The notes beneath the pieces are model-generated. The model did not search any database and was not told the origin of the DNA. It saw only the letters and a program-made list of their open reading frames with translations. The translations under genes and the position numbers were made by a program. Shown here piece after piece: positions 38,901 to 45,443 of a stretch of 64,000 nucleotides of DNA. Position 1 is the first letter of the stretch; each line of letters starts with the position of its first letter. The DNA comes from Amyelois transitella (Eukaryota; Arthropoda; Insecta; Lepidoptera; Pyralidae), in assembly GCF_032362555.1 (NCBI RefSeq), contig NC_083533.1, forward strand, positions 439,001 to 503,000. Reading direction: 5' to 3'.

Positions 38901-41331
38901 AAAACAACCAATCACGCGTCGCTATCAGTCAAAAACAGCGAATAGTCTTAATCGCGCAAGCAAAGATTTCACGGATTGGAGCATAATTACACAACCTCCG
39001 ACACAACATCGTCGGAGCTGCGGGTCCCCAGGCATCACACCTAGCCTGGCGGGAGACCTTCCCTTATCTTCTGTACTTCTTACCAGCATGAAAATTACCT
39101 TTTGTTCTTCTCCAGACTCTTACGAAGACTCTCCAGAATTACGTACCTATATTTATATAAACAAAATCTTAAGAAGATTTGTTCAGTAGATAACGAGTGA
39201 CGAGAAAATAAACAAATAAAAATCCTTTCCATTTACAGTTTATTTTTTAAAATATGACACTGATATGACCAATTTGGTTGTCTGATAGAAAAAGCCCTCA
39301 GGTAAGATGGCGGCTAACATCAGCTAATTGGCACTTTTATAATGCGTCGTGTAGATGATTCACTGCATTGATTCTATTCAAAAAAATATATGTCACTAGA
39401 GGCCGCCCGCGACTTCGTACGCGTGGAATCATTCCCGCGGGGACTCCGGGATAAGAAGTAGCCTATACGTTATTCTGGGTCTTCAGCTACCTACATACGA
39501 AATTTCATCGTAATCGGTTCAGTAGTTTTTGCGTGAAAGAGTAACCAACATCCATACTGACATCCTGACATACTCACATTTTCGCATTTATAATATTAGA
39601 ACGATAGGATTCTAGGGGTCATATGTATGTTTGTGAACTACCAATCTCAAAACATGACATAAGTAGGTATCTATATTTTGACTCGATAGAAAAAAAATCA
39701 CAAACGTATTTTAGGTCTAAAAATATCTTTCAATGACTAGAACTAAGTACGTAAAGATGTTTAAGCATACATTTTTTCTTGCATTACCTTATGTATCAAA
39801 CAATATACTAGCATAATACTGTTTTTTTTTTGATTAAAACTCTTTTTATGTACTTATGAAAAACACAAAATATTGTGTCTATGTAAAACTCCCAATTGGA
39901 ATTTTTTTTTTGAAATAACTAGCTGTCCCTGCAAACGTTGTTTTGCCATATAAATTATTTTTAAGTAACTAAGGGCTATGAAAAATAGATGTTAGCCGAT
40001 TCTCAGACCTACTGAATATGCATGCAAAATTTGGTTAAAATCGGTAAAGCCGTTTCGGAGGAGTACGGAGACAAACATTGTGACACGAGAATTTTATATA
40101 TATATAAGATAAAGTAATTTTATTTGTTTATTTATTTGTTGCCTCTTTACGAATTATCTACTGAATTAATCTTCCTGAAATATCACACGTATATATAATT
40201 ACGAGTCTGGAGAAGGATATAGGGTACCTTTCATCTTGGTAAAAAAAAATATCGTGGGATATGCCAAAAATCTGTATTCTTTTGTAGCAGGCGAAACTGC
40301 GGGTACGGGCTAGTATCGATATAAGTAAATAAAATTATTTATTTAAATACAGTATAAATCAATTAATCATAACAATGTATGCTGTCGTCCACATTACTAT
40401 TTTAAGTTTGGATAATTGTGAAGTTAACTTTATTGAAGCAAAATGCTGCAGCGCAGTTTTTTACCGCTTCTTTTGCACTGACGCTTTGGAAGCGGCAGTA
40501 AACTTAGTTTTAAGTAATTTATTTGTCGTCAACCAATGTTGTGAAATCAAAAGATATGACAATTATTAAGTGATATGAAGTGTGCCATAATCTATACTAA
40601 TATTATTAAACTGAAGAGTTTGTTTGTTTGTTTGAACGCGCTAATTTCAGGACTTTTTTTTTGTGTTGAATAGACCATTTATCGAGGAAGGCTTTAAACT
40701 ATATAACATCACGCTGCAACTATAAGGAGCAAAGAAATAATGAAAAATGAAAAAAAAGAGGAGAAAATATTCTTCCTTGAGGGCATTAATGATGCCCAAA
40801 ATAACTATTCCACGCGGACGAAGTCGCGGGCACAGCTAGTTAAGTGACATGAAGTGTCCCATAATAATACCTACCTACCTACTTATATATATATATATAT
40901 ATTTAAAATGAATTTGAGAAACAAAAAAAAATACAGGGACAGGTTTATATAATCTTGGAATTCTTATTAAAGGCGATGGGCTTGCGACCTGTCACTATTT
41001 GAATCACAATTCTATCATAAAGCCAAACAGCTGAACGTGGCCAATCAGTCTCTTCAAGATTGTTGGCTCTGTCTACCCCGAAAGGGATAAAGACGTGACT
41101 ATACGAGTAAAAGTATTTTTGTACTATATTAATACTAGAATACTACCCTTTAACCAAATAATATATTTCCCTCAAAACAATTTAGCGTAAAAAAAAAATA
41201 CTATACTCGTGTGAATGAATGAATGAAAATAAAAAAATACTCACTTTCCCCATGAACCCGGTGGCGCCAGTGATGAAGACGTGTTTCCCGGCAAAAAACT
41301 GCGACACACCAATCTCACACTTTGCCGCCAT
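17948..41331 (-). CDS. FAR: Fatty acyl-CoA reductase (alcohol-forming)
   Basis: Reduces fatty acyl-CoA to a fatty alcohol with NADPH, for wax, cuticular lipid or, in moths, sex-pheromone alcohols. Coding exons from the 5' end: 41331-41245, 33578-33462, 32660-32541, 31664-31539, 30095-29956, 28879-28767, 26502-26400, 25748-25659, 21498-21352, 20743-20651, 20072-19908, 19506-19408, 18179-17948. All phases agree and the total is 1632 nt, 543 residues. The Rossmann motif TGATGFMGK is at 21-29, FHSAATVKF at 113-121, and the catalytic YTFTK at 206-210. VYNC and WYPG blocks are in exon 9. The C-terminal 'sterile' domain (FALREWRFQSDNVRRL) is in exon 11. Hydrophobic stretches in exons 10 and 13 suggest membrane association, as in the family. 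A 5' UTR acceptor at 41353 implies a further noncoding exon upstream. Which FAR subgroup it belongs to cannot be told here. Confidence 0.93.
18323..18563 (-). repeat. SINE copy, full length
   Basis: Tail 'catacatacatatggtcacg' to head 'gtgccgggaaccacacggca'; it lies in the last FAR intron. Confidence 0.85.
18715..18880 (-). repeat. SINE copy, head missing
   Basis: Tail and middle only, ending after 'gacaggttgctagcccatcg'. Confidence 0.75.
18951..19125 (-). mobile_element. Helitron-like repeat, type A, 5' truncated
   Basis: Begins with the CTAGCTGTGCCCGCGACTTC terminus and breaks off after 'tagtctattcaac', where the minisatellite begins. Confidence 0.7.
19126..19397. repeat. Minisatellite, ~18-bp GTAGTAGTGATAGTGTATTA-type units
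   Basis: About 15 imperfect units of 'agtagtgatagtgta(t/g)t' in FAR intron 12. The array ends about 10 nt from the donor of the exon at 19408-19506. Confidence 0.9.
19594..19835 (+). repeat. SINE copy
   Basis: Head 'gtgccgtgcggatcccggca' to the (ATGT)n tail; preceded by a minus-strand tail fragment at about 19540-19580. Confidence 0.8.
20107..20370 (+). repeat. (TATG)n-tailed SINE, reference copy
   Basis: About 260 bp and the most abundant repeat in the window, with more than 40 full or partial copies on both strands. Parts in order: head 'gccgtgtggttcccggcacc', 'ccatggatgtcgtaaaaggc', 'ggcgatgggctagcaa', 'ctgtcactatttgaatctca', 'gctgaacgtggcc', a short 'tcttttcaaga' palindrome, 'ctctgtctaccccgcaaggg', then 'acgtgattatatgtatgtat'. 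It has no coding capacity, and short open frames through it are noise. The last ~36 bp plus the tail resemble the 3' end of the LINE at 23455-25625. It is similar to moth SINEs described as HaSE-type, by recall only. Confidence 0.85.
20950..21210 (-). repeat. SINE copy, full length
   Basis: Tail 'cacatacataatcacgtcta' to head 'gtgccgggaaccactcggca'; it is in FAR intron 9, about 140 bp from exon 9. Confidence 0.85.
21511..21662. repeat. Microsatellite, TAGTACAGTA / TAGTACGGTA 10-bp units
   Basis: About 15 units, starting 12 nt upstream (in gene sense) of the FAR exon 9 acceptor at 21499-21500. Adjacent open frames rich in Y, T and L are artefacts of it. Confidence 0.95.
21981..23006. mobile_element. 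Nested DNA transposon, ISL2EU-like (tentative)
   Basis: A 1026-bp element with inverted ends AGGGATGTGGACT and AGTCCACATCCCT. It is flanked by AT on both sides where the uninterrupted MITE copies have a single AT, so it made a 2-bp AT duplication (or a precise insertion between A and T). AT duplications are known for the ISL2EU group. It carries one short open frame (22257-22391) and is otherwise AT-rich, so it is a deleted, non-autonomous derivative. Confidence 0.65.
22257..22391 (+). pseudogene. Short ORF in nested transposon, possible ISL2EU/YqaJ-type N-terminus
   Basis: 44 codons, beginning MESGYIKADSSNLPRI and containing NNNFCSAEF. By recall, this start resembles the N-terminus of the second, YqaJ-nuclease-type protein of ISL2EU transposons in insects; I cannot confirm it without a search. 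It stops early and the remaining domains are absent, so it would be a relic of the autonomous parent. Confidence 0.45.
23455..25625 (-). mobile_element. RTE-like non-LTR retrotransposon (LINE), 5' truncated
   Basis: Lies in FAR intron 8. It contains a near-intact reverse transcriptase but no endonuclease domain upstream, so it is a 5'-truncated insertion. The 3' end is 'ggaaagaggcgtgatttta' followed by (TATG)n. Tail-only copies of the same LINE are scattered through the window: 16345-16485, 26543-26795, 28930-29078, 30745-30835, 32850-32960, 33150-33350, 34965-35075, 43540-43745, 53900-54005, 55165-55235. Confidence 0.88.
23572..25587 (-). pseudogene. LINE reverse transcriptase, endonuclease missing
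   Basis: 671 open codons. The fingers-palm region shows KAVIVPLYKGKG, NYRGISLLSVVGK, QAGFRKGMGCTDQVF, FVDLEKAYDRV and GVRQGCVASPWLFN, and the catalytic YADD is at residues 431-434. The thumb region has VYLGSKFTSDGKYDSDIERR and LMYGSESW. A GVGRPRRTYLDQI block follows. The frame ends KSTAELV because about 10 bp ('cccgaaaccg' in the sister copies at 26660 and 33215) are missing here, which removes the last ~40 residues (NVDEAKEVCRDRGKW..). The clade is RTE-like by general layout; I am less sure of the exact clade than of the enzyme. Confidence 0.9.
25887..26139 (-). repeat. SINE copy, full length
   Basis: A (+) head fragment at about 25800-25860 precedes it and a (+) copy follows at 26150-26362, making an inverted pair around a short spacer. 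Confidence 0.85.
26150..26362 (+). repeat. SINE copy, head missing
   Basis: From 'cccatggatgtcgtaaaag' to 'accatatgtatgtatgt'. Ends about 38 nt from the low edge of FAR exon 7. Confidence 0.8.
26543..26795 (+). mobile_element. RTE-like LINE 3' tail, best preserved
   Basis: The translation runs from RLTKQIYKESVEGKVGVGRP to CRDRGNWKEVV, then 'tacccctccgggaaagaggc' and a (TATG)n tail. It keeps the C-terminal residues missing from the copy at 23572. Confidence 0.88.
26800..26937 (+). repeat. Dispersed repeat ending 'aaataaatctattctattc'
   Basis: 'tgacgtcaataagtgatacc' followed by the terminal motif. Related segments are at 54470-54540 (+) and 37735-37845 (-). Confidence 0.6.
27118..27695 (+). 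mobile_element. LINE reverse transcriptase C-terminal fragment, CR1/Rex-like
   Basis: The translation has LKYLGHILAEDLKDNADVE, LFKAFCQGFYAGALWV and RVQYNNIFRMLLRLPRF, the typical thumb region of CR1- or Rex-type LINEs. It differs from the RTE-like family. It ends in an A/T-rich 'aataaataaattaaattaaa' tail. 5'-truncated and dead. Confidence 0.8.
27713..27972 (+). mobile_element. Helitron-like repeat, type A
   Basis: 'atacaaatattataaagctg' to 'gaagtcgcgggcaagctagt'. In FAR intron 6. Confidence 0.75.
28035..28210 (+). repeat. SINE copy, 3' truncated
   Basis: Head 'gtgccgagcggttcccggca' to 'attaagccaaatagc'. Confidence 0.75.
28225..28390 (+). repeat. tRNA-derived SINE, 5' truncated
   Basis: Lacks the tRNA-like head. 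'gagttagtatctcgtaacac' and 'cttcgaggctaactcaatct' are intact. It runs directly into the long microsatellite. Confidence 0.75.
28396..28756. repeat. Long GTATGTTT microsatellite
   Basis: Roughly 360 bp of (TATG)n and (GTATGTTT)n. It stops about 10 nt from the donor of FAR exon 6 (donor at 28765-28766). All long frames of repeated MFVCLYVC or NIQTYKHT across it are artefacts. Confidence 0.97.
29090..29294 (-). mobile_element. Helitron-like repeat, type B
   Basis: On the minus strand it starts 'actaatattataaatgcgaa', contains 'actactgaaccgattacgat', and ends with the GACGAAGTCGCGGGCGGCC hairpin followed by CTAGT. Confidence 0.75.
29485..29733 (-). repeat. SINE copy, full length
   Basis: Tail 'catacatacatatggtcacg' to head 'gtgccgggaaccatacggca'. 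Confidence 0.85.
29775..29930 (+). mobile_element. Helitron-like repeat, type C
   Basis: 'aattacgcaacggattttga' body, with the end 'gtgctaagccggggcgggtc' then GCTAGT. It lies just downstream of FAR exon 5 in gene terms. Confidence 0.55.
30127..30606 (+). mobile_element. CAGGGTGAC MITE, copy 3
   Basis: About 480 bp, ends CAGGGTGACATTTAAAACAA and AAAAGTCACCTG (one C lost), flanked by TA. It ends about 30 nt from the acceptor of FAR exon 5 at 30096. Confidence 0.88.
31182..31442 (+). mobile_element. Helitron-like repeat, type A
   Basis: 'atactaatattataaacttg' to 'gcgggcacagctagt'. Ends about 100 nt from FAR exon 4. Confidence 0.78.
31683..31855. repeat. Tandem array of ~55-bp units with 'cagcgccatctaggtt'
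   Basis: Four degenerate units, beginning about 18 nt upstream (in gene sense) of the FAR exon 4 acceptor. Confidence 0.85.
31921..32058 (+). mobile_element. Helitron-like repeat, type B, 3' truncated
   Basis: 'tactaatattataaatgcga' then 'actaccgaaccgattacgat'. It breaks off at 'cagaataacatttaggc', where MITE copy 4 begins. Confidence 0.75.
32062..32531 (-). mobile_element. CAGGGTGAC MITE, copy 4, one end eroded
   Basis: The right end TTTTAAATGTCACCCTG is intact; the left end has lost its terminal CAGGGTGA. The intact end lies 9 nt inside the intron after FAR exon 3. Confidence 0.88.
33150..33350 (+). mobile_element. RTE-like LINE 3' tail fragment
   Basis: 'gacctagacgaacgtatgtt' to 'ggaaagaggcgtgatttta' and a TATG tail. 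A second tail scrap follows at 33405-33450, touching FAR exon 2 (33462). Confidence 0.82.
33952..34205 (+). repeat. SINE copy, near full length
   Basis: 'gacgtgtggttcccggcacc' to 'gaccataagtatgta'; in FAR intron 1. Confidence 0.83.
34310..34510 (+). repeat. Dispersed ~200-bp repeat, copy 2
   Basis: Same family as 9510-9700, with 'accgcttcttctgcactgac' and 'tttgacgtcaaccaatgttg'. Confidence 0.7.
35528..35795 (+). repeat. SINE copy, full length
   Basis: A partial duplicate of the head ('gtgccgtatggttcccgaca') precedes it at 35512. Confidence 0.83.
35791..36603 (+). mobile_element. Jockey/CR1-group LINE 3' fragment
   Basis: The open frame to 36522 has ESLYNALVRSHLESNAVIW and MLERIQNKFIRYLY, a reverse-transcriptase thumb region, then a GC-rich arginine stretch (36325-36415) usual near the 3' end of such insect LINEs. 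It ends at an (AATA)n tail. 5'-truncated, in FAR intron 1. Confidence 0.8.
36604..38160. other. FAR intron 1, mostly unrecognised sequence
   Basis: Contains the inverted dispersed repeats near 37540-37690 and 37735-37845. Short open frames at 36834-37031, 37038-37388 and 37903-38169 show no family motif and no splice context, so I do not call them genes. Confidence 0.5.
38163..38284. repeat. Inverted repeat, ~55-bp arms
   Basis: 'cattaaatttctcaactatg' near 38163 pairs with 'ccaaagttgagaaatttaat' near 38263, and 'caatgtac' blocks meet around the centre 'gatgataatgtgtcatc'. Confidence 0.85.
38286..38965. mobile_element. Foldback-type element, ~170-bp inverted arms
   Basis: Left arm about 38286-38455 and right arm about 38783-38965 are roughly 90% reverse-complementary ('cttgcgcgatt', 'gccttgtggcgtatagatgt', 'gatactcgtggataatt'). 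Arm-like sequence also occurs near 5560-5620 and 15355-15440. A type A Helitron copy occupies the middle. Confidence 0.8.
38472..38734 (+). mobile_element. Helitron-like repeat, type A, inside foldback element
   Basis: 'atactaatattataaagctg' to 'gaagtcgcgggcacagctagt' between the two inverted arms. Confidence 0.78.
39396..39602 (-). mobile_element. Helitron-like repeat, type B
   Basis: CTAGAGGCCGCCCGCGACTTC terminus to 'gcatttataatattagaa'. Confidence 0.77.
39921..40112 (-). mobile_element. Helitron-like repeat, type D
   Basis: 'actagctgtccctgcaaacg' terminus; body 'aaaatcggtaaagccgtttc'. Partial relatives are near 4855-4935 and 5245-5355. Confidence 0.5.
40405..40580 (+). repeat. Dispersed ~200-bp repeat, copy 3
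   Basis: Same family as 9510-9700; followed at once by a type A Helitron copy, as at copy 1. Confidence 0.7.
40590..40840 (+). mobile_element. Helitron-like repeat, type A
   Basis: 'atactaatattattaaactg' to 'gcgggcacagctagt'. Confidence 0.77.
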
Positions 41332-41451
41332 CGTGACAGCTTCAAGACTGAACTGAAAACAAGCGACAATTAATTCTCAATAAATATCTAACGCGAGTCT
41401 AAAGGCGTGTTCAGACTGGCTGCGGTGAGTGGCAATCGTAGAACATGCATA

Positions 41452-41672
41452 CATATTGTATTGTCACGTTTATAACCCTTACGGGGTAGACGAAGCCAGT
41501 CAAGAACAGTCCAGAAAAGACTGAATGGCCACGTTCAGCTGCTCGGCTCAATGGTGGAATTGAGATCCAAATAGTGTCAAAACTTATCCCTTAGTCGCCT
41601 TTTACGACATTCATGGGAAAGAGATGGAGTGGTCCTATTCTTTTTTGTATTGGTGCCGGGAACCACACGGCC
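41452..41672 (-). repeat. SINE copy with internal deletion
   Basis: Lacks the 'gctagcccatcgcc' block; it begins about 100 nt from the FAR 5' UTR acceptor. Confidence 0.82.
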
Positions 41673-41699
41673 AGTCGTAGAAACAAAATCTTATTACAA

Positions 41700-41940
41700 A
41701 CTAGCTGTTCCCGCGACTTCGTCCGCGTGGAATAGTTATTTTAGGCATCATTGAAGCCCTCGACGGTGAATAATTTTCCCCGTGTTTTTTTCACATATTC
41801 TATTATTTCTTTGCTCCTTATAGTTGTAGCGTGATGTTATACAGGTAGTCGAAAGCTTTCCTCGATAAATGGTCTATTCAACGCAAAAATAATTTTTCAA
41901 TTCGAACCAGTAGTTCCTGAGATTAGCGCGTTCAAAAAAA
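41700..41940 (-). mobile_element. Helitron-like repeat, type A
   Basis: CTAGCTGTTCCCGCGACTTC terminus to 'gagattagcgcgttcaaa'. Confidence 0.75.
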
Positions 41941-43539
41941 CAGATAGGCTTATATACTTGAGATTCTTTTAGGCGATGGGCTAACAACCTGTCACTATTT
42001 GAATCTCAATTCTATCATCAAGCCAAACAGCTGAACGTGGCCTTTCAGTCTTTTGGAGACTGTTTTATTCTGTCTAACCCGTAAGGGATATAGACGTGAT
42101 TATATGTTATGTTACATACGATAAGTACAGATCAAACCGAGACACACTTTTTTTTGACGGCGGTTAAAATGTCAATAAAATTAACCATGACAACAGTATC
42201 AAAATTTTCTGATTTTAACTGTTGGCTCTGTCTTCCCCTCAAGGGATATAGATGTGATTAATGTGTATGTATTTAAGTTCTACCTCATGCTAAGCGGTTA
42301 CCGGATTTCCCCTACCACAGGCAAGGGTATGACGTAAAACTGCTCAAATTTAAACAAACTAGAATAAATACTAGTGATACGTACATTCATTGGGTTCCGT
42401 ACAAAAAATGGTACGGAATTTTGTGATGTTCGTGAACTTAAATTACCTACCATACATACTAGGTACTTACACATAATTACGTCTTTATCCCCTACGGGGT
42501 AGACAATCGTCGTAGATTTATCAAAATAATAATATTTTCATAAGTCTTTCCTTATAGGCCACGTTCACGTTCCATGGATGTCGTAAAAGGCGACTCATGG
42601 ATAGGCTTATAAACTTGGGATTCTTCTTTTAGGCGATGGGCTAGCAACCTATTTTCATCTCATTTCTGTCATTAAGCCAAACAGCTGAATATGGCCTTTC
42701 AGTCTTATCGAGACTGTTGGCTCTGTCCACGCCGTTAGGGATAAAGATTTTAATAATAATTTAGGACAAGGCAAAGGCCAAAAACGCACGTATCTCTAGA
42801 TTTTTATGATTAATCCAGCAACATTACATCATTTATTTGGCCAATATTTGAATGGATTCAGTCACCGCGTTTGAATGAGTTTGGTAGAGATAAACAAACA
42901 GTTTAGACTGTACGTACATATAAACAATCACGGCCATATCCCAGGGTAGACAGAGCCAATATTCTCGAAAATACTGATAGGCCGCGTTCAGCTGTTTGGC
43001 TTAGTGACAGAATTGAGATTTAAATAGTGACAGGTTGTTAACCCATCTTGGCTCTGTCTACCCCGCAAGGGATAGGTATAGACGTCATTTTATGTATGTA
43101 ATAAAGTCCTTACTTAGTCTTACGTTTCAACTTACCTTTGACGTAAAACTTAGAAAAAAAAAACTTATCACAGATTAATGATCACACACAACAGCTATCG
43201 TAGAACTGTACGCCAAAAATGCACTTTGTTATCAAAATTTATTTCAATAATAATATTTATCAAATAAAAATATAGAACCATGTGACGAATGAAAGATAAC
43301 GTATAATCTAGAACTAAAGTAATCTGTCTTTTTTGAAGGAATTCCAAATTTTCAAGACGTGTCCAATGGTAGCCGGATGTAAGTTAGTTTTAAAATACAT
43401 ACAATCACCTCTTTATCCCTTACGGGGTAGACAGAGACATCAGTCTCGAAAAGACTGCAAGGCCACGTACAGCTGTTTGGCTTAATGATGGAATTGAGAT
43501 TCAAATGGTGACAGGTTTTTGAGTTTCGTTACATTTTTT

Positions 43540-43745
43540 TTCCTTATTCCCAGAGGGGTAGGCAGAGACTACATCTTTCCACTTGCCACGATCTCTGCAT
43601 ACTTCCTTCGCTTCATCCACATTCATAACTCACTTCATGCAAGCTCGGCGGTTTCGGGTACTTTTAACCTGACCCTTTGCCAGGACATCCTTTATTTGAT
43701 CAAGATATTTTCGTCTAGGCCTTCCCACTCCGACCTTTCCCTAAT
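43540..43745 (-). mobile_element. RTE-like LINE 3' tail fragment
   Basis: Complement of the NVDEAKEVCRDRGKWK end through GVGRPRR. Confidence 0.82.
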
Positions 43746-44019
43746 ATTATCATATTAATATAAATTTAGATTCACGTATTTAAGAAGGGCATTATCTAGA
43801 ATAATCTTAAGTAATCGAATGAAATCTATGATATATTTATATGTGCCATTTTTATAGCTTCGTTCGATAAGATAGTAAGTACAATAAGTACGTATGTTCA
43901 TTCGATATAATAAGTTATCTAATAATATATAATAAGTTTTGCGATCTTTTAATATCCGGGTGATTATTTTTGACCTAATTCTTTCATTGAGATATCTACA
44001 TTACATTACATATATACAT

Positions 44020-44250
44020 ATTATGGTCACGTCTATATCCCTTACGGGGTAGACAGAGCCAACTGTCTTGAAAAGACTGAATGGCCACGATCAGCTATTT
44101 GGCTTAATGATAGATTCTGAGATTCAAATAGTGACAGGTTGTTAGCCCATCGCCTAAAAAAGAATCCCAAGTTTGTAAGCCTATCCCTTTTACGACATCC
44201 ATGATAAAGATATGAGGTGATCCTATTATCAAGCGCCGGGAACCACACGG
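44020..44250 (-). repeat. SINE copy
   Basis: Tail 'tatggtcacgtctatatccc' to head 'gccgggaaccacacgg', with small deletions near 44185. Confidence 0.82.
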
Positions 44251-44889
44251 ATACAGACATAGCTACGAAACAAAAAAACTCGTTCTAACATAACAACTTT
44301 GAATTGAGTCAATCAATGAGAAATCATTCATTTAAAGCATAACAATAGGAGATAAGTAATTATATACATAGGAATGAAGGTTTCGTGTCATTGAAATATA
44401 ATTGGTTACATTTTTTTTTGTGTTTGTGTTATGTAAGTTAAATACTAAGTAAGACAAGTTTTTTATTAAATAATAATCAAAATGAACTCAAAACTAAAGC
44501 TAAAACTTATAAAAAAGAAAGAAAAAAAAGATGATTACAAACTAAAATTTAATTTACAAATTGTAGTCCCTGCATAGCATCAACATGCGGGAGTGTGCCC
44601 AGAAGGCTGGCAGTTTGAAGCATTGCCAATTTGAATGGCAATGCTGATTTTCTGAGCCAGATAATTTCTAGCCCTCCGGTCCCTAAATACAAAGTTAATA
44701 TTTTGGTTACAAGTTATCTGATATCTATAACCCTTACGGGGTAGACAGAGTCAGCAGTCTTGAGTCAGAAAGGCTGACAGGCCACGTTCAGCTGTTAGGC
44801 TTACTGATAGAATTGAATTTGAAGATTACAAAGTAAAAATAGCACTCTGGAATAGGATGACTCCATCCAGAAATACTAGTTTAGTTAGT

Positions 44890-45395
44890 TTTAAAAATAA
44901 CCTTTGCCAGAAGTTTCCACGCGTCGTAAGGCTCAGTCTAGTGGAAGTTTCCACGTGTCGTATGATGTAATTAGAAAGAAAAAAACTAAGGAACATTATT
45001 ATTTTATCATTTATCCAACAATGTCATTTTAAAATCAGTTTTTATATTATATTTCTATGAAAAGGATGTCTCGCTGACTTATGAATTTCTTCTCGTCGTA
45101 AAGTTCCATTTAGTGGAAGTTGCTAGGCTTCGTAAGTTTTTCAAATGAAAGAAAAAATAAAACAACATTGCATAGGCTCCCCACTTCTTTTCCAAGGATA
45201 TCATTATTCTGTACGAGACTCTTGGCTCAGTCTAACCCGTGAGGAATAAAGATGTGAAAATATATACATGTATGTATCATTTATTTTACCAAGTCAACGT
45301 AACACCATTAATAAATTGGTCGAAGGTTACCTAACGTCGTAAGGGCCGGACTTATACACGTTTCCACGCGTCGTAAGGTGTTCCAAATGAAATAA
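44890..45395 (-). pseudogene. Decayed tandem copies of RRP1 last exon and 3' UTR
   Basis: On the minus strand the motif CCTTACGACGCGTGGAAAC, which is part of the real last RRP1 exon (with GCGCGGAAAC), recurs near 45385-45365 and 44932-44912, with weaker copies near 44965-44945 and 45150-45100. Flanking text also repeats: the segment around 45095-44990 matches the exon end plus the 3' UTR ('tcagcgagacatcc', 'ttaaaatgaca'). The copies have stops and indels and are not coding. Confidence 0.65.
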
Positions 45396-45443
45396 AACAC
45401 AAAATAACATTTCATCATTCATTTTAAACAAGTCATTTTAACA

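Larger units (their letters stand above)
41353..45443. other. Intergenic region, FAR promoter side to RRP1 3' end
   Basis: A 5' UTR acceptor for FAR sits at 41353-41360; its partner exon is not identified. SINE copies or pieces: 41452-41672 (-), 41940-42110 (+), 42570-42760 (+), 42920-43060 (-), 43390-43515 (-), 44020-44250 (-), 44725-44815 (-), 45225-45275 (+). Helitron type A: 41700-41940 (-). LINE tail: 43540-43745 (-). 44890-45395 holds decayed RRP1 3'-end copies. No other gene is seen. Confidence 0.6.
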
